NCBI GenBank assembly: GCA_001579985.1
Contig: LRSR01011937.1
Location: 1-34,382 of the forward strand
Length of the DNA stretch: 34,382 nucleotides
Reading direction: 5' to 3'
From: Hypsibius dujardini
Taxonomy: Eukaryota > Tardigrada > Eutardigrada > Parachela > Hypsibiidae
Shown here: piece by piece, positions 1 through 14,422 of the stretch
How the letters are laid out: every line of letters starts with the position of its first letter
How positions within the stretch are numbered: position 1 is the first letter of the stretch
Program-made: the position numbers and the translations under genes
Notes under the pieces: model-generated
Told to the model about the DNA's origin: nothing
The model's database searches: none
What the model saw: the letters and a program-made list of their open reading frames with translations, nothing else

Positions 1-1
1 A

Positions 2-208
2 TCAACGGAGAGGAAGACGATCCCCCCGGAGACCGCCGGAAAAGGTCCCGAAGGTGGAAAGGTCATTGCAGAGGATGAACCTCTAACCGCATACCTTAAG
101 ATGGAAGGAGCAGTGCTACCAGTCGACATTCCCAGATCTCAGAAGTTGCCGAGCCGGCCAGAGAAGGCACGGGCAAAGAGGGCAAGAAAATCAGAAGTGG
201 GAACATGA
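2..208 (+). CDS. C-terminal end of an unidentified ORF (partial)
   Basis: Frame 2 is open from the window edge to a TGA at 206-208 (68 residues). The product is basic and rich in Lys, Arg, Glu and Pro, ending in a cluster of Lys/Arg (about residues 52-63). No domain is visible. Its place upstream of the putative polypurine tract and LTR would suit the C-terminal tail of a retrotransposon polyprotein, but sequence alone does not prove this. It could also be a chance frame, because the neighbouring repeat array is poor in stops in several frames. Confidence 0.25.
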   Translation, partial: STERKTIPPETAGKGPEGGKVIAEDEPLTAYLKMEGAVLPVDIPRSQKLPSRPEKARAKRARKSEVGT

Positions 209-357
209 CGGGAAACATCGCAGAGAACAGGACCAAGAAGAGGCCTGTACAACGACAGAGTGACCTAGGAGAAGTGAAGCGCAACGACAGCGGGGATTGG
301 AACGAGAATCGGTAAGGCAAGGAAAAATGGAGCGAAAACATGCAAGTCTCAGTGGTG

Positions 358-655
358 GCTTCCGGAAATCCGTGAAAACGAGAGGGAACAGAACGGGAGA
401 AACGACGACAGCACAAAGTCGTTCCTGTGAGGAAACCGAGGAAAGGAACAAAAGGGGACAGAACAGGAGAAACGACGACAGAACAACGTCATTCCTGAAA
501 GGAAATCTGGAAAGGAACAAGAGGGAACAGAACGGGAGAAACGACGACTGAACAAAGTCGTCCCTGAGAGGAAACCAGAAAAGAAACAAGATGGAACAGA
601 ACGGGTGAAACGACGACAAAACGTAGTCGTTCCTGAGATGAAACCTGTAGAAGGT
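358..655 (+). repeat. About 70-bp degenerate tandem repeat, roughly four copies
   Basis: A motif close to GAACGGGAGAAACGACGAC recurs at 391, 461, 530 and 599, a spacing of 70, 69 and 69 bases. Each unit continues with a GTCGTTCCTGAGAGGAAACC-like segment and an AAAGGAACAAGAGGGAACA-like segment. AACGAC and GTCGTT in each unit can pair, so the array could form a row of short stem-loops. Copies differ by scattered substitutions. It lies inside the probable retrotransposon. Confidence 0.75.
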
Positions 656-2051
656 ACAAAAAAGAAATGGATCATGACGGCAGAAACAAAGAACAATCGC
701 CTCAACGAGACGGAACAGTGAAGTATCAATGGGGGCGAGTCAAAAAGCTACACGAAGGGCCGACAGTTCAGTGGAGCGGAAGTCAAAGAGTAAGGCTCAC
801 CTGATCGAGGAGAAGGGCGGAAACACACTCACAAGTCCGTGTGCGGAACTACACGGAGGGCTGAGGGGAGTCAAAGTTCGGACGAGGTTTTTATAAACCT
901 GCGACGCGATGAACCGGGTGGAAACTGGTAGCAAATTTACATCGTCGCCGAGGAAATTAGCGAACACGTCAAACCATTGTCAAGTGGAAACCCGGAAACC
1001 GGAGGTGCAACGAGGCAGTATGGCAACGGCGTAACTGTTATGTGAACGAGTCAAGTATAGTCACATCAGCGGTACGTGAGCTGACTCAAAATGAGTGGAT
1101 GGCACCCCGAAACGTGAGAGACCGGCGGTATAAGTGGTGTTGGAGCACGCGGCAAGCTGTCAGCATATACGTGACCGTAGAACGGACCTGTGTCAATCAG
1201 AGAGGACGCAACGAATACAGAGAACACAGCGTAATTTTTTTAAGTGGCAGAGCTCGGCGAAACGCACGGTGGGGTGGACACACTTTAATGCAGACAACAA
1301 TGCAACGATATACTACGGCTGTGGTCAGCAAACAGATTGAAACACAACTCCAGCGGTTGGGTAACCGCACACTTCAAACCCGGCAACACTTCAGATCCGT
1401 TCACGGTTCATCCGTAGACAACAACAACGTTTATGACGAAACCGATGCATTATAAGCTCAGCGGGCAGAGGCCTGTGATTGCACATTTTTTCTCTCCGCA
1501 TAGGCGAGTTAGAAAACGTTTTTGAGTCTTCAGCGGACCGTGCGAGGACACAAACCGACGACCTGGGATAAGTCGGAGGACCGGAGAGCAGGCTGGGGTT
1601 ATCACAGGAGATCATGGAGGGAGGCAGTATGACGGATTTTGGTGGATACAGCGACGACTTTACGACAGACAACATAACGCAGAATGGTCAACAGAGCAAC
1701 GGAAACGCGGCAGCCGAAAACAACGCCAGCAGAATAGCGAGCGACGGGACAGGCGAGACCCTGACGACCAAAGGATCGGCCGAGATTGGAGAGGAAAGAA
1801 GTGATGTTGGCGGATGGAGCACGAACGAAATTTGTGAGTGTGACTGTGACGTGTGTCGGATTGAGAGGCGGGTGTTCGCTAGTTCGGAAACCAGGCGCAA
1901 ACGAGAGTTACCGGAACATTTTGTGCTGCGGGACCGCCCGGCTAGGCGGACAAAACCAAACTTTGAACATTTCTTTTGAGAGACACGAAAGCGGAAACAT
2001 CATAAACACCCCACGGCGACGCGTGGACGGTCGCGAGTGCACGGAGGGCAG

Positions 2052-2516
2052 TGTTGGGTGGTACCCAACAGGTAACCATCACGTACTAATGGTATAGTCT
2101 ATCTACCTAGTCAACTCATTCCTATCTACCCTCACATTCTATAATGTACTTACTCAGCTATTATTATGTACATAATTCCGCCATGTCGGCAGGAACTAGT
2201 ACACTAGATCAGGAACTATTCTTATGCCTGACTATATAAGCGTATGTTCTACAGTATTTTGGAACAGTTCCTTTCTTTCCCCTCTAATCTCCTCTACCAG
2301 TAAAGTCTTACTACTATTCTTCTCCTATTACTCAGTCTAATAGCTTAAATGTTCAGGTTCTTCCGTCCTAGTAGGGACGGAGGCCTAACACTACACTCTT
2401 TTTCTTACAAAGCTGCTTTTCACCTCAATCCTCTTCACGGACTACACCCTGCTGGAGATCTCGGCCGCAATGCTTCAAACTAAATCTCACAACCGGCACC
2501 TGCGACGGGCCCAACT
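2052..2516 (+). repeat. Candidate 3' LTR
   Basis: The segment begins TGTTGGGT-GGT-ACCCAACA, a short palindrome starting with the TG typical of LTR ends, and follows a purine-rich tract. TATATAAG at 2233-2240 could be the U3 promoter. The right end is a guess based on CCCAAC near 2510-2515, and no canonical AATAAA is seen. A second copy upstream of the window would be needed to confirm it. Confidence 0.35.
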
Positions 2517-3355
2517 TTTTGCTTTACACCACAGTTGACACGGGAAGAGACAATCCATCCCCTGCCCCCTTTTCTCCCGGGTCCACCCTATCCACCCTGT
2601 CTAAATTGCCCGCCCTGTTCACACTGTCTGAGCTCCTTAACCCACCAAATTAATTGGTCCCCCCCCTCCCGACTCGTGTCTGAACCATTCGTCTCTGCGT
2701 TCCCCGTTTTCTCTCGGTCAGCTAGAATGTGCGTTAAGCGTCCGACCCGTGAAGAATGTAAATTACCAGCTCGCGGGAGGAGCTATCAAGCTCGCCAATG
2801 ATCGATCTTGACAAATGTGAATAGTCAGCAAAATATTTTGCAGGACCTTATTGATTAATATGAGCCAATGAAAATTGTTGGTAAAATCGAAAGCTGCTGA
2901 ACGGGGTCAGAAGCAGACAGATCCAAGACCTGCACTGCTATCCCCTTCCATCAGGTCTTTTACATTTTCCGCCGCCAAACAGTGGAATTTATGGAAATCC
3001 CTCACTATAACGACAGCAAGCTTGATGAAGCATCATAGTCGATATGCTACACAACTTTGATAGTATATAGCATGCCTATTGATTAAATTGAGTGGGATAG
3101 TGAAACTTCCAGTATAGAGGACAATCATTCATCTGAGACAATGGGTTAGAGAAATACATTTTTTTTCAGTGGAGTTCTTTTCAAATCAAATCCCCACGTG
3201 ACATAAGTTGAAATACTAGTAGCAATCGTATGGGGCAAGTTCAGACATCATTTACAATTGCAGAAAAGGGTTGATCCAGGAGTTCCTAGATGAGCGCTTT
3301 TACATAGGCCATCCGTTTCGGAGGTATGTATTTACCAGGATCCATGTGCATTCTT
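2517..3355. other. Intergenic, no gene seen
   Basis: Between the putative LTR and the Spätzle-like stop codon there is a pyrimidine-rich stretch (about 2540-2700) followed by AT-rich sequence. The short open frames at 2535-2801 and 2875-3060 have no recognisable domain and no convincing splice context. Confidence 0.5.
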
Positions 3356-5341
3356 TTATAATGATTTCTTTTGCGTCACGCCATTGTTTCCATAGACATA
3401 CTCTGTGGACCCAACTTGGACCGTCCCAGGGGCAACATACTTGACACTCTGATCGGGCAATAAATTACTTAAATAATAATAGTAAAGGTACGGATCAACC
3501 GGCGACCCATCGGGAGGCATATAAGAATATCGCTTTGATGTTTCAGATATCTGCATCGGCGGGGCTAGAAGTTCCTTCTTTTGCAGGGGAACAGTTCGTG
3601 GTGCTTTCCTTAGGTCCACACTTTGCCTGCTAGTATCGGGTCCAAACCCCCGTTCGCCGTAGAATCGGCCAGTCACTTGGTAAGCTTTGGGTCGAATAAA
3701 GCAGGAACACGCAATAGGTAAGCGAAAAATATCCGTTTCGAAGCCGTTGTACTTGTCCCAAACCATCAATCTATGGAAATTCCACCTGCAAACGAATAGA
3801 AGAATTTGATTCATACACGACAAGTTTAAGGCATACACACAGTTAAGTAACAGGCAGACACGAGAGACAGACAGACATACAGACAGAGTCATTCTAGCAG
3901 AGAGGCAAACATAGTACTTCGTGGCTAAGAATTGTGCATACTTTTGAATACAGCTAGTCTGCAGTTTGGATGAGATGTACTGACAACGGTGGAGAGGTCT
4001 CAGACACTCCTCAAATCGCGATGTCTGTGTGTAGCCAGGCACGTTGACCACAATCCGCCACTGGCCCCTATGATTTTTAGCGCGAAGAACCCTGGCGTAG
4101 TGGATGACCGACTGGCAGATATAGCCTTTGCCTTGACCATGAAACGGCGGACTGTTCGTTGGCGGCTGGGTGGTCGTCGCTGCTGCCGATCGTGATCGCA
4201 AATCCATTGATCCGCCTTGGGGGCCTTGTTTGTGAGCATAATTGGCGGTCCAAGAACTGGACGAACTGGGGATTATTAAGGAGATGTAAGTAAGGTATTC
4301 AGACGAAACGTGGGTGAATCGGTCCAATTACACTTGTAAACAACTTACCTAATCGGATGGATCTGTGAGAAAACGTTACAGTGTTTTTCCTCGTCCTGGC
4401 GGGTTATGCCGTCGCAGAGATTGTCAGCGCTTTGGAAAGCCACGTCGGCGTAGAGTTTCATGAAGTCCTGTCGACTTTGCAGTACGGCTTCTTTTACAGA
4501 ATCCCTAATGATAAGAATCGGTCCAGTCAGCCAGTTACAATGCACAGAGGCTAAAGAAACAGATACAGACTAAACAAAAACAATAATAAGGACAATAAAG
4601 ATATAGACAACAAAACAGACAGAGACAGAGATACAGATATAGACACAGACACAGACACAGATACAGACACAGATACAGATACAGGCGCAGGCACAGACAC
4701 CAACACAGGCACAGGCACAGAGACGTCACTTACGTCGGGTAAAACGGATCGTCAAGACAAATAGTTTGCAGAGGACTCTTCACACAAGCCGGCGTATAGG
4801 AACTCCCCATCGTAATCCCATAAACACTGTCCAGCTTCGTTCCCGGCCCCACCCGTTCACCAACTGTCTCGTTAATTTGCGCCGCCAACAAATGCCTCTG
4901 CAGCTTTGCATCTGACGCAGCCACATCCATCCGATCCAGCGTCCCTACACCTGAACTGGAAAACACGACAGCTGGATACTTCTCAAAGCCACTAAAGGTG
5001 GCTTGTTGTTGTCTCCGTTTAGCTTTGGCCTTCTTAGCTGTCCGAAAACTGGGATCGAGCTTGGCCAAGGTATCCGAGAGGAATCCATGACCTAGGAGAG
5101 GCCGGACCTTGGCATAAGGAGTCAGTGGTTCGTCGTAGGTATAGTAGTTGTGCTGGTAGCCTCGAAAGAGCAACTTCGCTGGAGCAACTGACGGGTTTGC
5201 TGTAGAAGTGGTCACCAGAGTGTCCCTGGATAAGTTCTGGGCGTCTTTGTCTGTCTGATTAGAATTAGTGGCAAAAATTGTACGGTAGAAGATGATGCTG
5301 ATATCCAATACAAACACGAGCAACTGACAGTGGTATTTCAT
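3356..5341 (-). CDS. spz: Spätzle-like cystine-knot ligand precursor
   Basis: Exons on the minus strand are 5341-4734, 4504-4349, 4265-3942 and 3785-3356 (505 residues). All junctions are GT-AG and agree in phase. An internal Met (codon 5341-5339) was chosen because it begins a hydrophobic signal-like segment (residues 1-24); the frame is open further upstream. A basic stretch (KKAKAKRRQQQ) and a Cys-containing segment ending DDPFYP lie in the pro-region. The knot domain (about 303-393) has the family signature GQWRIVVNVPGYTQT followed by EEC, and WNFHRLMVWD. Its cysteines are 305, 342, 349, 360, 389 and 391. A 112-residue Pro/Tyr-rich tail follows, longer than in classical Spätzle. Family members are secreted, cleaved next to the knot and bind Toll receptors. 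Which paralogue this is cannot be told; intron 1 carries a CAGACA repeat. Confidence 0.85.
4610..4726 (+). repeat. CAGACA/CAGATA microsatellite in Spätzle intron 1
   Basis: Irregular hexanucleotide and tetranucleotide repeats (ACAGAC, ACAGAT, GCACAGAC) fill most of the intron between exons 1 and 2 of the Spätzle-like gene. Confidence 0.8.
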
Positions 5342-5627
5342 TTTTATAATAGCGTATTTATTAAGAAAGAAATAATTGAAAGCTGCCGTCTGGACGCACT
5401 TAGAAATGGTTACAGTCAATCGACTGTTGCTCATTCACTTTTGTAAACTCTCAACAATGCTACCTTCTGCACGGGAGAAAGACACAAGAGACCTTGCTTT
5501 CAAGTGTTTTTCAATCTGATTAGTCGTGATAAAACAGCTCACAATCACATCCGTTTGGGTACTTTGTCTTTTTTCAATTTAGAGCTTCCAAGTGGCCCGT
5601 AATCCTATTCTCTATTTGCTTGTTTTT

Positions 5628-5666
<39 letters not shown>

Positions 5667-7274
5667 CCTATCTCTGTCTGTCTGTTTGCCTGTCTGTCTA
5701 TCTATCAGAAATATTTCTGTTTTGAAATACTGCGAAGGCGCTTTGCATCGAGACAGATTGATGGAAGCTATCTTGCACGTTCTCTTTGAAATTAACGAAG
5801 GCCAGAGCTGTAAAAATTGTCAAAAATGATACTGCAGCCGATGTAGCTCAAGTATGCATCCTCTTGTGTTTATCTTGGGCCCAGTTTAAAGTCGTAACCA
5901 GCTGATGTTGAAGAGAGGAGAGAGAGAGAGAGAGAAGAGTCACCGTCCATGTTCACATCCACGCAGACCACAACAGTAACTGACACGCGCTCAGCAGCTT
6001 CCAAGGAAGCTCTGCCATGAGGCCATTTGCGCGACCGATTTAGCTCCTTGCTTCCTTCGGCCATCAGTTAGAGTTATGGAAGTCAGGAGAGTGATCGGAA
6101 ACTGTAGCCAGCAACGTGTGATGCATGGCGAGGATTATTTGTGATGGATGGAGGGAAGGCCGAGCGCTACTCTAAACAACATCCTCCGCCGTCTCAACAC
6201 ATCCCTCTCTTGCGACGTCTCACCGCACCATCTCATCTCACTCTCTTCTTCCGTCTCCTCGCCTCTTTCTAAACACCAATTCTTCTCAAACGGATGATCT
6301 ACTTTCTCGCTATCGGCACATGCAACTACCGCTCCGACAAATATTGGGCTATCTTAATTGGACTTCCCTACCGGTCAGTAAAGGTCATTTATTTGCTCCA
6401 TTCACCTTCACAGACCTCTTCATTTTGCTCCATCACCTGAAATTATAAAGTGTACTATTTTTGTGAGCTTAAACTTAGGGAAGGAACATGCTGATTAAGC
6501 TCTGAGAGCCAATATATTTAAAATTAAATTTCGGCGTTTCAGTTATAATTTTTAATTTTCATACCTCTCCTGTCAGCGGCATTTTTACGTTTTTAATTAA
6601 ACAACTTTGACACTTCCTCAAAGGAATCTTTTTACTAATTCGCAAACATGTTTTTTTTACGAAGAAACATTTTAAACCAAACGTTTGAAGCAATTTTACA
6701 TATTTTAACCTCGAAATGTTTTCAATTAATTTATTACGCAAAGGGGTTTGACACGGTTGCACCAAACAAACAATTATGCCGGCATTTTGTGTTAAAAAGG
6801 GAAGCAGCGAAATAAAAGCCGGCAAGAAGAGTTGCGACCGTAGTGCTAGTACTTAGCCGATGGTCAGGGGCTTCATCTGATGTGGTGCTCATTTTTATAG
6901 CGCTCGCTCACTACAGCTGCTGTGCATACAATACGGTTTGACCTAATGATCGGGATTTTCGCCTTGATTTCTAATGTCAATACTGTTTAAAGTTTACTCA
7001 ACGACTGATCGACGGACGGGCCTGCTACACTCGGCTTTAAAGTTGTCCATCCTGATGCCGGACGTCAGACGGAATCCGTAAACTAGTTTTCAATCTAGTA
7101 ATACACTCATTCAACTCCATAAAAGTATTCCAATTTGAAACTATTTTCGTAGCTAAACGTAAAATACTTCAGTTTTCGATATAATATTTTATTCCTATTG
7201 GCAGTGATGTTAATCTTACGTTTATTACCGTAAAAACATAGCTTTTATTTTGCAGTTTTACGGATTTATTGACC
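5342..7274. other. Divergent intergenic region between Spätzle-like gene and SPARC
   Basis: This should hold the promoters of both genes, but I see no clear TATA box or 5' exon. It contains a TCTG microsatellite (about 5625-5705), a GA repeat (about 5911-5937) and AT-rich sequence from 6400 onward. The minus-strand frame at 6559-6825 looks like chance. Confidence 0.5.
5625..5705 (+). repeat. TCTG microsatellite
   Basis: About 75 bases of TCTG with TTTG, CCTA and TCTA interruptions, upstream of both divergent genes. Confidence 0.85.
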
Positions 7275-9312
7275 ATGGTGACGTCATTGGCATGGAGCGT
7301 TCTTTGCATGGTTCTAGTCATTTCCTTGGCCTGCATTGATGCCAGGGTAAGGGATTGGCAGTTGGTTGTGTTATTTGTCCCAATGAGTTTGTCGGTTCGT
7401 TGTTATTATGTGCAACGACTCTGCAGTTATGACTGGTTAGAAAGACGTTCAGCGAGAAAAGCTCTCTGTTAAATAAACGGTTGGTTGACAGAAAACAACC
7501 AAGGCCTCTGTCGATGGAGAAGAGGATACTGATACTGCCATTAATGGCGTGCCCAACGGCAACAGCGAGGCCGGAATTGCGGAGCGTGTTGTCGCGGTCA
7601 AAAATCCCGCCACCGGAGAAATTGAGCTAAAAGAGGAAAAAATGTTGGTCAATGTGCAGACCGGCCAGGCAGATGACGAAGAGGCAGCCGATGAAATTGA
7701 CGACTCTAAGAACGACGACCCTTCCGCCGCGTACACCAAAATCAGTAAGTTGCCCTCGTTGATGGCCAGGAGGCCAGACATAAAAACAGAGAACGCAGAT
7801 AAAGATACAGATAGAAAGGCACAGACAAACAGACAGACAGACAGTCAGACAGACAGACAGGCAGGCAGACAAGCTGACAGACAGACAGACTAAACATAAT
7901 CAATGCAATCCGTTTTTGCCAGACCCTTGCGCAAGCAGTCCTTGCGAGGAAGGTATGGAGTGCAATATTGATGAAAACGGACAGCCGATCTGTTCGTGCA
8001 TCAAGACCTGTCCCTCCGATTCACCATTCAAGGTAGGTGAAGGCACAGACACACCATCAACAAACCGATCAAAATGTCACGTGACTCCTTCTCGTCTGTC
8101 TCGACCTAATATTTACGTACGTAGGTTTGCTCGAGTTTCAACGAGACCTTCGACAGCGAATGCCATATGTACCAGCAGCGGTGTCTGTGCCAGCGCGAAC
8201 TTGCCGGATGTAGCAATCCCAAAAACAAAGACATGCAACTGGAGTATCTCCGTGAATGTCGTGGTAAGAGACGTTGAGCAACACGCTCGACGGCAGTCAT
8301 TTTTGACACAGTCGTTGACCTTTTATTCAACCAACACGCATGCATATTACGGGGATATTTTTAGAGCTGCCTTTGTGCACTCCGGATGAGATGGCTGACT
8401 TCCCACGGAGGATGGGTGACTGGCTCTTCCAAATTATGAAGGAACTGGCGAAACGTGACGAGTTGGCACCGCAGTACCGGAAATACGAAAAGCGTTCGGA
8501 GGGTAACTACCAGCCCGGACAGCCACTCCCTCATCCGATTTTGTGGAAGTTCTGTGACTTGGACAGAGTCCCCAACGACAGGTACAATTAACAAAGAGTT
8601 TTCACACTTTCACTAGCTGAAGATATAGACAACGTTATTACAGACACGATCTGCACCTGAGTCTTAAGCCCGTATCTGTTTTTGAATTTGTGTTTGTACT
8701 TGTGTCTGTGTCTGTGTCTGTGTCTGTCTGTATATCAATGTTTGTCTCTTAGACTGCAGAGTGAGACACTACATTCAGGCAGGATCTAAGACAGCGAAAG
8801 AGCATGCAGACAAGTGTACCTTAGGACACACTTTCAAGGACGTCCATCACAAACAGACAGTCAAGCAGTTTAGAAAAAATTTCCCCACGGTTCCTCTTTA
8901 ACCGTTTGTCTATTTCGTGCCTTAATCTAGACACATCTCCCGGAAGGAGCTCATGCCGGTCCGTGCACCCCTCATCCCCATGGAGCACTGCATCGCCTCG
9001 TTTCTCGACGACTGCGACAGCGACAATGACCACAAACTCACCCTTGCCGAGTGGGGCAAATGCCTCAAACTGGAAGAAGGTAATTATGTGTTAAAATTTA
9101 CATTATGCTTTCCAAATCGAAACCAGCCAAAAACAAAATAAACGAAATGCTGCCTGCTTATAATTGCTCATTGTGCTACATAATGATGTAATGCCTCTGC
9201 AGCGGAGATTGAGGACATCTGTTCGCACACCATGAAGCAGAGCGGCGGGAGCAAACGTCCCCGTTCCGCCGGAGACCAAACGGCGCCCTCCGAACTCGAC
9301 GCTGAAGAGTGA
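7275..9312 (+). CDS. SPARC: SPARC (osteonectin/BM-40)
   Basis: Exons are 7275-7346, 7492-7744, 7923-8032, 8125-8263, 8365-8581, 8931-9079 and 9203-9312 (349 residues). SPARC is a secreted, calcium- and collagen-binding glycoprotein of basement membranes. Residues 1-24 form a signal peptide. Residues 25-108 are the acidic N-terminal domain. Residues 109-191 are the follistatin-like domain, starting NPCASSPC and containing an N-glycosylation site (NET). The rest is the extracellular calcium-binding domain, with a PVRAPLIPMEHC segment nearly identical to the vertebrate one and a canonical EF-hand loop at 293-304 (DSDNDHKLTLAE). The first EF-hand (CDLDRVPNDR...) has the family's non-standard loop. 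A hydrophilic tail of about 30 residues follows the last EF-hand. Introns 2 and 5 carry CAGA and TCTG repeats. The first ATG heads an evident signal peptide. Confidence 0.95.
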
Positions 9313-10492
9313 TTTCTGCCTGAAAGGCGTTAAATGTCTGCGTCTGTGTTAATAAGGGAAAAAACAATGACCAATGTGCCTTTTTAAGCTGCCTATGCCT
9401 AAATATCAATTATGCATTTAGATACTCCTTTTACTCGGCATGTCTAGTCTCCATTTTCTCGTCCCAATAATTTCGTTAAATTCAGCGCATTTACAAAGAT
9501 AACGCGTTTGTCTTTATTAGCAAACACGCGTGCTGTAACATCCACCTCTGAATTACGAGTTTGTTCTGCTACATTAATTAGTCTGTCGAGTGTTAGTTAA
9601 TATGGAAATTCCAAATTTGGGCTGACTTGTACAGGAAGACTTGCAGTCCGCGTGTGGGGTACGTGAACGTGTAGAACTCATTTTTGGAGGAGGAAGGAAT
9701 GAACTGTCGTTACGTGGGCCCTAAATGGTGTCTGTATCTTTTTCCGTTCTCCATGTGTCTATTTCAGATATGTTTTTCGGTCTGTCGGCAAGTGGCAATC
9801 TTCCCCGATGAAATGAGTGCGTTGACCGGCATTTTTGAGGATCGTTTGAGGACCACTCATCCGCCTTCGCACTGAGAAGTCATTTAGGCCACGTTCTACG
9901 ACGTATGACTCAACCGCAACTTTCGATATTCATTTGTCTGTCTGGTCTGTCTGTCTGCCTGCCTGTCTATCTATCTGTCTGTGTGTTAGTCAGTCTGTGT
10001 TTCTGTCTGCCTGCCTGCCTGCCTGCCTGCCTCTGTTTGTCGGTCTCTTTCTCCATCTACTACTCTGTCTAAGTATAGGTGTGTCCGAGTCTGTTAGATG
10101 AATCTCTGCGGGTTCATCTGTCCGCTATTTGTTTCAATCTTTGGGTGCTCCCAAACTGGAGTCATTTACAGGGCTAACTCTCTTGCCCGTCTTTTATGAC
10201 AATGAACAGACGATTGGAAATTTCGCTCAATTGGTTGCAAAAAGTGATCGACAGATAACCGAGCAGTAGAAAAGTTTAGAACATATTTACAAAGAATAAT
10301 TTAAACCAGCAATCAACCGGTATCCTCTACTCCACACAGGGTAAATCAAATTCTTCAAAAAAGTCAACTATGCCAGATGTGGCTCAGGCGGGATAGGGAG
10401 CAGCCATAGAACGGAAATTAGGCAGGCAGAGTGAGAAAACGTTGAGGTCCCTGAGATACATCCCATCGTAACCTCGGCCGGATAAATCGTCC
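9313..10492. other. Convergent intergenic region, SPARC and PTEN 3' ends
   Basis: Both genes end into this stretch. It holds a TCTG/CCTG microsatellite (about 9935-10035) and AT-rich sequence. I see no canonical AATAAA for SPARC. The frame at 9684-9875 shows no domain. Confidence 0.5.
9935..10040 (+). repeat. TCTG/CCTG microsatellite
   Basis: Tetranucleotide run with a CCTG-rich core, lying between the convergent 3' ends of SPARC and PTEN. Confidence 0.85.
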
Positions 10493-14413
<3,921 letters not shown>

Positions 14414-14422
14414 GGCTGTCAT

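Larger units (their letters stand above)
1..2516 (+). mobile_element. 3' portion of a probable LTR retrotransposon
   Basis: This stretch is less AT-rich than what follows and lacks the TCTG/ATTG tetranucleotide repeats that fill the rest of the window. A purine-rich run (ACGGAGGGCAG, 2041-2051) is followed directly by TGTTGGGTGG at 2052, the arrangement expected of a polypurine tract abutting a 3' LTR. A TATA-like TATATAAG lies at 2233. The LTR end is not certain; CCCAAC near 2510-2515 would mirror the start but lacks the usual final CA. Frame 2 is open from base 2 to a stop at 206-208 and could be the tail of an upstream pol-like protein. The open frames at 1042-1455 and 1614-1979 match no retroviral domain I recognise. 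The 5' LTR would lie outside the window. Orientation and class are inferred. Confidence 0.4.

Noticed and set aside
1042-1979. Two medium frames (137 and 121 residues) in the probable retrotransposon
   Set aside because: No recognisable motif, membrane segment or cysteine pattern, so I do not call them genes; an env-like or accessory role cannot be shown.
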